NCBI GenBank assembly: GCA_018064575.1
Contig: JAGHUZ010000169.1
Coordinates: 1-5,359, forward strand
Reading direction: 5' to 3'
DNA from: Candidatus Minthomonas equi
GTDB lineage: Bacteria > Bacteroidota > Bacteroidia > Bacteroidales > UBA932
Length of the DNA stretch: 5,359 bases
In this document: in pieces, positions 1 to 5,359 of the stretch
Numbering within the stretch: position 1 is the first letter of the stretch
Layout of the letters: each line of letters opens with the position of its first letter
The notes under the pieces: generated by a model
What the model saw: the letters and a program-made list of their open reading frames with translations, nothing else
What the model was told of the DNA's origin: nothing
The model's database searches: none
Made by a program: the position numbers and the translations under genes

Positions 1-1
1 C

Positions 2-580
2 GGAGTGGGGAAGACTACTACCATAGGAAAACTTGCCGCGAGACTGAAGGCCTCCGGCAAGAGTGTCGTTATCGGTGCTGCCGATACTTTCCGTGCCGCT
101 GCCGTTGACCAGCTTGTAATCTGGAGCGAGAGAGCCGGAGTGCCTGTCGTCAAGCAGGAAATGGGTGCTGACCCTGCCTCCGTGGCATTCGACACCGTAA
201 AATCCGCTGTCGCACGGAATGCTGATATCGTGCTGATAGATACTGCCGGAAGGCTGCATAACAAGATTAATCTGATGAATGAGCTGACAAAAATCAGAAA
301 TGTTATGCGGAAGGTGATTCCTGATGCACCCCACGAGGTTCTTCTGGTGCTTGACGGTTCTACCGGACAGAATGCTTTTCATCAGGCCAGGGAGTTTACC
401 AGGGCCACGGACGTGACATCTCTGGCGGTGACCAAACTTGACGGTACGGCGAAGGGAGGAGTCGTCCTGGGAATCGCCGACCAGTTCAAGATTCCCGTCA
501 AGTTTATCGGAGTAGGTGAGAGAATCGAGGATCTTCAGATTTTTGACAAGAAATCATTCATTGACTCATTGTTTGACTAA
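2..580 (+). CDS. ftsY: FtsY, signal recognition particle receptor GTPase (3' part; start lies outside the window)
   Basis: FtsY is the membrane-associated receptor for the signal recognition particle. It pairs with Ffh and hydrolyses GTP to deliver ribosome-nascent-chain complexes to the Sec translocon. The frame is open from the first bases and enters inside the P-loop (GVGKTTT, bases 2-22), so the N domain and any acidic A domain are missing and the GTG at base 5 is not a start. The visible 192 residues hold the rest of the G domain: DTFRAAA (from base 83), DTAGR (239-253), TKLDGTAKGG (431-460) and GVGERIEDLQ near the C-terminus, ending in FDSLFD-like sequence and TAA. DTFRAAA and the FtsY-type end GVGERIEDLQIFD separate it from Ffh, which would continue into a methionine-rich M domain. 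It lies 11 nt upstream of pheT on the same strand, so co-transcription is likely. Confidence 0.97.
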   Translation, partial: GVGKTTTIGKLAARLKASGKSVVIGAADTFRAAAVDQLVIWSERAGVPVVKQEMGADPASVAFDTVKSAVARNADIVLIDTAGRLHNKINLMNELTKIRNVMRKVIPDAPHEVLLVLDGSTGQNAFHQAREFTRATDVTSLAVTKLDGTAKGGVVLGIADQFKIPVKFIGVGERIEDLQIFDKKSFIDSLFD

Positions 581-591
581 TATTTATCATT

Positions 592-3048
592 ATGAATATA
601 TCGTATAACTGGCTCAAAGAATACGTGGATTTTGAAATGGAACCGGCCAAGGTGGCGGAGGTTCTGACTTTCATAGGACTTGAAGTTGAAGAAGTTTCCA
701 CAGTAGAAGATATACCGGGAGGCCTTGAGGGCGTTTTTACCGCCGAAGTTCTGGAATGTTATGACCATCCGAATTCAGACCATCTTCATATTACCAAAGT
801 GACTGTTGGTGCTGAACCGTTTCAGGTGGTTTGTGGCGCTCCGAATGTGGCGGCCGGACAGAAAGTGCTTCTGGCTACTGTCGGAGCACAGCTTCCTACT
901 CCTGATGGGGTCGGTTTTAAAATCAAAAAAGGCAAGATTCGCGGCGAGGAGTCTCTCGGAATGATTTGCGCCGAGGATGAACTGGGAATCGGTACTTCCC
1001 ACGAAGGAATTATGGTTCTTCCCGAAGATACCGCAGTCGGCATCCCTGCCAGGGAGTTCCTGAATCTGAAAGGTGATACCATATACACCATCGGTCTGAC
1101 TCCGAACAGGGTGGACGGTGCATCGCATATCGGGGTCGCACGTGACTTCAGCGCTTATTTGAAGTATAATAAGCTGGGTGGGGAATTAAGGTATCCCGAT
1201 GTGTCGGCATTCAGGGAAGGTGCCGGTGAAGCTGTTCCCGTCCAGGTGGATGACCCTCAATTGGCTCCGAGGCATATGGGCATCACATTGAAAAACGTAA
1301 AAATCGCCGAATCCCCCGATTGGCTGAAGAAGAAACTCACTGCCGTAGGCTTGAGACCTATAAATAACGTGGTGGACATTACCAATTTTATCCTGATGGA
1401 ACTGGGACAGCCACTGCACGCTTTTGACCTGGATAAGGTGAAGGGACGTAAAATCGTAGTACGAAGAGCTTCAGAAGGTGAGAAATTCGTAACCCTCGAC
1501 GGCGTGGAAAGAACTCTTTCCGACAAGGACCTGATGATTTGCAATGCTCAGGAACCTATGTGTATCGCCGGCGTATTCGGAGGACTTGATTCCGGAATAA
1601 GCGAAAGTACCACTTCTGTTTTTCTGGAGGTGGCTTATTTTAATCCTACCACCGTACGGAAGACCTCAAAACGCCATACGCTCAAGACTGATGCCTCGTT
1701 CCGATATGAACGTGGATGTGATCCTCTGATAATCCCGTATGCCGCCCGCAGGGCTGTTCTTCTACTTGAGGAACTTGCCGGAGCTGAGGTAGTGGGGAAG
1801 GTTCAGGAATTTTATCCCGAAGAGATTTCGAGGAAGGAAATTTCACTGGATTATGCCAGGATGGAGGCTCTCATAGGGAAGAAAATCGGTGCCGCTGCCA
1901 TCAGGGAGATTCTGCTTGATTTGAATTATGAGTTCGTGTCTGAGACAGAGAATACTGCGACAGTTCTGGCTCCGTCGTGGATGGTGGACGTATATCGCGA
2001 ATGTGACGTGGTGGAAGAGGTTCTTCGCATATATGGATACAATAATGTCGAACTTCCTGAACGTGTTACATCCTCAGTTACATCTTCACCGTCTCCCGAC
2101 CCTGAGGTCATTCGCAAGCGTGCCTGCGACCTTCTGTGTGACAACGGTTTTATGGAGTGTATGAGCAATTCCCTTACTTGTGCGGATTATTATAACCAGC
2201 TCAAGACTTATCCCAAGGAAAATCTCGTGATGATTCTGAATCCTCTGAGTTCGGACTTGAATGCTATGAGGCAGTCTCTTCTGTTCAGCGGGCTTGAGGC
2301 GGTTTCATATAACTTGAACCGTCAGGCCGGTGATATGAAACTTTTCGAAATGGGGAATGTATATTCGTATAATCCCATTCCGGACGTGGAAAATCCCAGT
2401 CAGGACCTCAGATGTTACAGAGAAGAGATGCATCTGGCGATGTTTATCTGCGGCAAGGGGACACAATACTGGAGAAACAATACGGGCACCGGTAATTATT
2501 TCGCGCTTAAGGGATATCTTGAGATGCTTCTGAAACGTTTCGGCATAGATATTTATAATTTGGAATGTGCAGCCGCACCGGCAGACCTTTTCAGTGAGGG
2601 TTTGGAATATAAAATCGGGGATAAGGTGCTGGTCAGAATGGGGACTGTCGCTCCTGCGAGATTGAAACAATTCGATATCAAAGTTCCCGTTTTCGCTGCT
2701 GAAATAAGATGGAATTTGCTATTGAAGCAGTATTCAAGGCATAAGGTTCTTTATCGTGAGATGCCGAAATTCCCTGAAGTGCGCAGGGATCTCGCTCTTC
2801 TGCTTGACGAAAGTGTGACTTATGCCCAGATAAGGAAAGAAGCCTATGCTGCAGAACGCAAACTGCTCAGGGATGTCACTCTCTTCGATGTTTACCGCGG
2901 TCCCAAGATTCCGTCAGGAAAGAAGCAATATGCTATAAGTTTCGTTCTGCGTGACGATGACAAGACTCTTACCGATGAAATGGTGGAAAGGTCTGTAAAA
3001 CGCCTTCTCGACTCGTTTGAAAAACAGTTCGGTGCATCATTGAGATGA
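592..3048 (+). CDS. pheT: Phenylalanyl-tRNA synthetase beta subunit (PheT)
   Basis: This is the beta subunit of the cytoplasmic alpha2-beta2 enzyme that charges tRNA-Phe; it binds tRNA and carries the editing site. At 818 residues it has the usual bacterial length. Domains in order: N-terminal segment, then an EMAP/OB-fold tRNA-binding domain (about 42-155, with HPNSDHL at 59-65 and VVCGAPN near 80); the B3/B4 editing domain (about 210-400, with GVFGG near 326 and RYERG at 371-375); a B5 domain (about 410-485) whose DVYRECDVVEE stretch gives D466, D472, E475 and E476, the pattern of the magnesium site shared with the alpha subunit; a catalytic-like core; and a C-terminal FDX-ACB anticodon-binding domain (about 721-817, starting YREMPKFPEVRRDLA). 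The ATG at 592 begins the classic MNISYNWLKEY start and is preceded by AT-rich sequence with no Shine-Dalgarno, as is normal in Bacteroidota. pheS is not in the window, so the two subunits are unlinked here, at least on this side. The last codons lie in the terminator hairpin. Confidence 0.98.
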   Translation: MNISYNWLKEYVDFEMEPAKVAEVLTFIGLEVEEVSTVEDIPGGLEGVFTAEVLECYDHPNSDHLHITKVTVGAEPFQVVCGAPNVAAGQKVLLATVGAQLPTPDGVGFKIKKGKIRGEESLGMICAEDELGIGTSHEGIMVLPEDTAVGIPAREFLNLKGDTIYTIGLTPNRVDGASHIGVARDFSAYLKYNKLGGELRYPDVSAFREGAGEAVPVQVDDPQLAPRHMGITLKNVKIAESPDWLKKKLTAVGLRPINNVVDITNFILMELGQPLHAFDLDKVKGRKIVVRRASEGEKFVTLDGVERTLSDKDLMICNAQEPMCIAGVFGGLDSGISESTTSVFLEVAYFNPTTVRKTSKRHTLKTDASFRYERGCDPLIIPYAARRAVLLLEELAGAEVVGKVQEFYPEEISRKEISLDYARMEALIGKKIGAAAIREILLDLNYEFVSETENTATVLAPSWMVDVYRECDVVEEVLRIYGYNNVELPERVTSSVTSSPSPDPEVIRKRACDLLCDNGFMECMSNSLTCADYYNQLKTYPKENLVMILNPLSSDLNAMRQSLLFSGLEAVSYNLNRQAGDMKLFEMGNVYSYNPIPDVENPSQDLRCYREEMHLAMFICGKGTQYWRNNTGTGNYFALKGYLEMLLKRFGIDIYNLECAAAPADLFSEGLEYKIGDKVLVRMGTVAPARLKQFDIKVPVFAAEIRWNLLLKQYSRHKVLYREMPKFPEVRRDLALLLDESVTYAQIRKEAYAAERKLLRDVTLFDVYRGPKIPSGKKQYAISFVLRDDDKTLTDEMVERSVKRLLDSFEKQFGASLR

Positions 3049-3077
3049 TGCACCGAACTGTGAGGGTTTTTGTTTTT
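3024..3077. terminator. Bidirectional intrinsic terminator overlapping the end of pheT
   Basis: Bases 3024-3040 and 3045-3061 are perfect reverse complements: a 17-bp stem around a 4-nt loop (TGAG); the loop-closing T-A pair may open to give 6 nt. On the plus strand the stem is followed by GAGGG and then two T5 runs split by a G (3067-3077). On the minus strand it is followed directly by a T5 run, the complement of A 3020-3024, with A-rich sequence before it. It therefore fits a shared terminator for pheT and for the convergent minus-strand pair, whose last stop codon is 20 bases away. The minus-strand geometry is the more canonical because its T-run abuts the stem. The left arm encodes the last residues of PheT and the TGA stop (3046-3048) opens the right arm. 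Stem and T-runs are seen directly; termination is inferred. Confidence 0.88.
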
Positions 3078-3080
3078 ATG

Positions 3081-3437
3081 CTATTTTCTGGTAAGAACGA
3101 AAATCCCTATCAGAATCAAAGCCAAACCTATCCATCTGGTATAGGGAATATTCTCGTGCAGAAGCAGGGAACCCATTATCATTCCTATTACATAACTGAA
3201 ACTGGATACGGGGTAGGCTAAGGAAAAGGGAAAATGCTTGAGAATATGCATCCATAGAATGACTCCCGAAAGGACCAGAACTCCGCTGAAAATGAATGGA
3301 ATATTGGTGAATAGGGTGTGGAAGTAATCTTTACTCCACGAAAAATCGGGAGTCCTGTTCATAGCCACTTTCAGAAGAAGCTGCCCGAAAGCAGTGCAGA
3401 GACACTGCATCAAAGCCAATATCAGAAATCTCAGCAT
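3081..3437 (-). CDS. Small four-helix EamA/DMT-superfamily membrane protein
   Basis: This 118-residue inner-membrane protein has four predicted transmembrane helices, at about 2-25, 43-66, 71-93 and 100-116, with a short basic end (TRK). The pattern (GQLLLK at 18-23, FPFSLAYPVSSFSYV at 69-83, LHEN at 93-96, then WIGLALILIGIFVL) is that of one EamA repeat, as in half-size DMT proteins such as ArnE/ArnF and the SMR family. Helix 1 has Gln11 and Gln19 and no equivalent of the EmrE Glu14, so a proton-coupled multidrug exporter is not supported. Such half-size proteins usually act as dimers; the substrate cannot be read from sequence. It starts at ATG 9 nt after the stop of the barrel gene, so the two are probably one transcript, and it ends 20 bases before the shared terminator. 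The upstream bases show no Shine-Dalgarno. Family assignment is fairly sure, function is not. Confidence 0.85.
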   Translation of the reverse strand: MLRFLILALMQCLCTAFGQLLLKVAMNRTPDFSWSKDYFHTLFTNIPFIFSGVLVLSGVILWMHILKHFPFSLAYPVSSFSYVIGMIMGSLLLHENIPYTRWIGLALILIGIFVLTRK

Positions 3438-3446
3438 ACGCGAAAA

Positions 3447-3923
3447 TCAAAACAGATATTTGACACCGAGGCAGGGGAGAAATATATAGGGCCATTTGTC
3501 ATAAAGTCCGCCGCCATCTCCGAGTTTGGGTCCTATGAGGGGACGGAAATCAATCGACAGGGATAATGGAAACTCGAATTGGTATTCCAAGCCCAAACGT
3601 CCTGCTATCCCTATGAATCCGTACGGATTCTGGTCTTTGTTATTGGAATATCCTCCTCCGATTCCGGCTCCTCCGTAAAGATACCAATTACCCTTGGTCG
3701 TCCAGGCCGGATTTGCGATTATCCAGTTATACGTGGCGTGGAGCTGGATGTTCTTGAAATTGGCTGTTCCAAAATCAAACTGAATGAACTGGTCACGAAC
3801 GTAATGCTGGTATGACAATTCCTGTGAACCATAACCGAAACGGCCACCGAGAGATCTGGGCTGCGCGTTCAAGGCAGCAAGGGAGAGAATTGACGATAAA
3901 GTTATTATGAGTAATCTTTTCAT
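3447..3923 (-). CDS. Small secreted outer-membrane beta-barrel protein of unknown function
   Basis: This 158-residue protein begins with a Sec signal peptide: MKRLL basic start, hydrophobic stretch 4-18 and a likely cleavage after Ala20 (LNA|Q). There is no lipobox cysteine. The mature part, about 138 residues, is rich in Gly and aromatics and shows alternating strand patterns (for example QFIQFDFG 45-52, NIQLHATYNWII 58-69, NWYLYGGAGIGGGY 79-92, GRLGLEYQFEF 108-118, LSLSIDFRPLIG 120-131). It ends in LGVKYLF, with a terminal Phe and the Gly-x-x-aromatic-x-aromatic spacing of a BAM-recognised last strand. The size suits an eight-stranded barrel. I do not recognise a named family and assign no function. 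It is the first gene after the promoter at 3947-3978 and precedes the DMT-type gene by 9 nt. The ATG is chosen because the signal peptide starts there and the predicted transcript start lies about 20 nt upstream. Confidence 0.85.
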   Translation of the reverse strand: MKRLLIITLSSILSLAALNAQPRSLGGRFGYGSQELSYQHYVRDQFIQFDFGTANFKNIQLHATYNWIIANPAWTTKGNWYLYGGAGIGGGYSNNKDQNPYGFIGIAGRLGLEYQFEFPLSLSIDFRPLIGPKLGDGGGLYDKWPYIFLPCLGVKYLF

Positions 3924-3946
3924 AGGAGAACGATTCTAACGACGTC

Positions 3947-3978
3947 CAAAAGTAATAATATTTCTAATTTCCGGCAAA
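3947..3978 (-). promoter_or_regulatory. Bacteroidota-type promoter (-33 TTTG, -7 TAnnTTTG) for the barrel/DMT pair
   Basis: On the minus strand, TTTG (plus-strand CAAA at 3975-3978) is separated by exactly 20 nt from TACTTTTG (plus-strand CAAAAGTA at 3947-3954), a full match to the -7 consensus TAnnTTTG. The spacer is AT-rich. Transcription should start near 3940-3943, leaving an untranslated leader of about 20 nt before the ATG at 3923. The -33 element begins 3 nt beyond the stop codon of the upstream radical SAM gene. No terminator hairpin is visible in the gap 3924-3981, so read-through from upstream may add to this promoter. Confidence 0.85.
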
Positions 3979-3981
3979 TTT

Positions 3982-4758
3982 TCACCCGCAGACCTGAACG
4001 GAAAAGCCTTCGTTACGGAGTCTTCCGGCTATGGTTTCCATTTCAATGACCGGAATTTTCTTCAGTGATTTCGCAGGGGTATCTCTGTCTATGGTGTATA
4101 TCATCACTTGTCTGGGGTGTAACTCGCGTACACACTCCATCCAGCTTTCGACGTTTCCGAATTCGGTGGAGTCTATGACACTTCCGTCATTTTCCCCTCT
4201 CAGGAACATAGTCTGAAGAATGAAATTTCCATTGAATGCTTTGAGAGCGCTCAAGATTTTTTCTTTGGAATAACTGACTTGAGGTCTGTTAAGGAGGCGG
4301 ACAAGACGGTCGCTTCCTCCGTCAAGTTTCATAATGGGATTGTCAATTTTCAGGAGAGCGTCCCGAATTTCTTTTTTGTGTGCGGTGGTCGCATTGGACA
4401 GAACCGAGATAAGCGCTTGAGGGAAGAAGCGGTCCCTAAGTTCCAATGTCAAATCTATGATGGATGGGAAATCTGGATGAAGAGTGGGCTCTCCGTTCCC
4501 GGAAAACGTGATGGTGTCGATGCGTGTCCCCTCAGAGACAAGCCGGTCGAACTTTGTCTTCATCTCCGTGGATATCTCTTCGAAAGTGGGGAGGGCTTCG
4601 GTAGTCCTGCCGTCTCTGTTCCATCCGCATTCGCAATAGATGCAGTCGAAATTACATACTTTGCCGGAAACCGGCAACAGATTTATTCCCAAAGATGAAC
4701 CCAGGCGTCTGCTATGAATGGGACCGAATATGATGTTTTGCCAGAGAAACGTGGACAT
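3982..4758 (-). CDS. Radical SAM protein, TYW1-like/COG0731 type, substrate unknown
   Basis: This is a 258-residue cytosolic enzyme expected to bind a [4Fe-4S] cluster and cleave S-adenosylmethionine to a 5'-deoxyadenosyl radical. The cluster motif is CNFDCIYC (C35-x3-C39-x2-C42), with an extra C44 just behind it. TFSGNGEPTLHPDF (84-97) contains the GGEP-like SAM-binding motif in its GNGEP form. Later landmarks are LSNATT (120-125) and IMKLDGG (142-148). The N-terminal FGPIHSRRLGSSLGINLLP is typical of bacterial proteins related to the TYW1 wyosine enzyme; bacteria are not known to make wyosine, so that activity should not be copied over. There is no C-terminal SPASM-like cysteine cluster: the only other cysteines are C209 and C257. 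The ATG lies 6 nt after the stop of the DUF4296-like gene, which implies one operon. Enzyme class is secure; reaction is unknown. Confidence 0.9.
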   Translation of the reverse strand: MSTFLWQNIIFGPIHSRRLGSSLGINLLPVSGKVCNFDCIYCECGWNRDGRTTEALPTFEEISTEMKTKFDRLVSEGTRIDTITFSGNGEPTLHPDFPSIIDLTLELRDRFFPQALISVLSNATTAHKKEIRDALLKIDNPIMKLDGGSDRLVRLLNRPQVSYSKEKILSALKAFNGNFILQTMFLRGENDGSVIDSTEFGNVESWMECVRELHPRQVMIYTIDRDTPAKSLKKIPVIEMETIAGRLRNEGFSVQVCG

Positions 4759-4764
4759 AGCCGT

Positions 4765-5359
4765 TTAATTTTTCTTGATTTTCTGTAATCCGTTAGTTTT
4801 CCTGCTTACCGGTTCCGTGTGAGTGGTATCGTCTTTTCCTGCATTGCCGGAGGAAATCGTGGAATCCGCTTTGGCAGTAGAGAGTGTGTCCGGCAGAAGA
4901 GCCATACAACGTCCCGGTGGAACCTCGGTCGAGAAGGGATTCCCGTCGTAGAGCTCGAAGACGTTCAGTCTGTAAGATTCAAGAACACTCGAATCGGGCA
5001 TAGGATAATTTTCCAGAAGAGATGTGTCTTTCTGGAAAAACATCATATCAAGTATCCTGTACATCGGGGTAGTAAGTTCCTTGTCTGTGCCCAGGGTATG
5101 GACGGAATCGAGAAGTGCCCATTTCGTGGAGAGTCTGTTTATCAAGGCAAGTGAATCATCCAATTCTTTCAATCTCCTTTCCAGCCGTTGCTTAACCTCG
5201 GTGAATACTTTCGTGAATTTATCAGGTCGCTGGAGATATGAATTGACGCTCGACGTATATTCTTCAAGCGAATAGCCGTATTTTTCGAAGATAGGGGTAT
5301 AAATCAGGATGGAGTCAACTTCCTTATGCAGATTATTTATCGAAATGCTCTGGTCAGCC
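4765..5359 (-). CDS. DUF4296-like protein, probable lipoprotein (N-terminus outside the window)
   Basis: The minus-strand frame is open without interruption from the right edge to TAA at 4765-4767, giving 197 visible residues. The TTG at 5170-5172 is only an internal leucine codon. The segment at visible residues 14-62, including PIFEKYGYSLEEY, VNSYLQRPDKF and a charged helix VKQRLERRLKELDD, resembles DUF4296, an uncharacterised Bacteroidota domain whose members usually carry a lipoprotein signal and a conserved FxKYG...Y...P helix pattern. A signal peptide would lie in the missing N-terminus, so export is inference. The tail after about residue 150 is polar, rich in Ser, Thr, Asp and Lys, probably disordered, and ends in KIKKN. 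It is followed 6 nt later by the radical SAM gene. Identification is from remembered family pattern and no function is known. Confidence 0.75.
   Translation of the reverse strand, partial: ADQSISINNLHKEVDSILIYTPIFEKYGYSLEEYTSSVNSYLQRPDKFTKVFTEVKQRLERRLKELDDSLALINRLSTKWALLDSVHTLGTDKELTTPMYRILDMMFFQKDTSLLENYPMPDSSVLESYRLNVFELYDGNPFSTEVPPGRCMALLPDTLSTAKADSTISSGNAGKDDTTHTEPVSRKTNGLQKIKKN

Noticed and set aside
520..591. A separate promoter for pheT inside the end of ftsY
   Set aside because: GATTTTTG near 538 resembles the -7 element only partly and has no TTTG at the right distance upstream.
775..1128. Minus-strand open frames of 117 and 89 residues (the second at 822-1091)
   Set aside because: They overlap the conserved tRNA-binding domain of PheT on the opposite strand, and their sequences are unlike any protein I know.
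2305..2670. 121-residue minus-strand open frame
   Set aside because: It is antisense to the conserved core of pheT, with no supporting promoter or domain.
3081..3437. EmrE-like multidrug exporter as the identity of the small membrane protein
   Set aside because: The first helix lacks the essential glutamate of SMR exporters, and the motifs fit an EamA half-repeat better.
3924..3981. Terminator or small RNA in the gap after the radical SAM gene
   Set aside because: The 57-nt gap is mostly the promoter; I see no stable inverted repeat followed by a T-run.
4279..4698. 139-residue open frame on the plus strand, antisense to the radical SAM gene
   Set aside because: It lies wholly inside a gene with clear catalytic motifs, has no recognisable domain and its composition reads as an antisense shadow.
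4819..5154. 111-residue plus-strand open frame, and an overlapping one at 5024-5275
   Set aside because: Both are antisense to the continuous DUF4296-like frame and show no domain, signal or start-site evidence.
5170..5172. TTG as the start of the rightmost minus-strand gene
   Set aside because: The frame continues open to the window edge and the upstream residues carry the DUF4296-like pattern, so this is an internal leucine codon.

Overview
The window is ordinary-looking core chromosome from a member of the Bacteroidota, most likely of the order Bacteroidales. Three things point there. A minus-strand promoter matches the Bacteroidota sigma-ABfr consensus (TTTG, 20 nt, TAnnTTTG). The gene starts lack Shine-Dalgarno sequences. 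The protein at the right edge looks like DUF4296, a family I know only from this phylum. No genus call is justified.

Left part, plus strand (1-3061): the 3' part of ftsY (signal-recognition-particle receptor GTPase) is followed after 11 nt by a complete pheT (phenylalanyl-tRNA synthetase beta subunit). The run ends in a long perfect hairpin that contains the end of pheT and its stop codon.

Right part, minus strand (3081-5359), read right to left: a DUF4296-like protein cut by the window edge, then after 6 nt a radical SAM protein of the TYW1-like/COG0731 type. A 57-nt gap holding a strong promoter follows. After it come a small secreted outer-membrane beta-barrel protein and, 9 nt later, a half-size EamA/DMT-type membrane protein with four helices. 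The two gene groups converge on the shared hairpin at 3024-3061, which has T-runs on both strands and probably terminates transcription from both sides.

The plus-strand genes serve housekeeping translation and membrane targeting. The minus-strand genes suggest envelope work (barrel, small transporter-like protein, probable lipoprotein) beside an uncharacterised radical SAM enzyme, but nothing visible proves they share a pathway. I found no mobile element, CRISPR array, RNA gene, riboswitch or evident new multi-gene system. The points most worth following are the terminator embedded in the pheT stop region and the unknown roles of the minus-strand genes.
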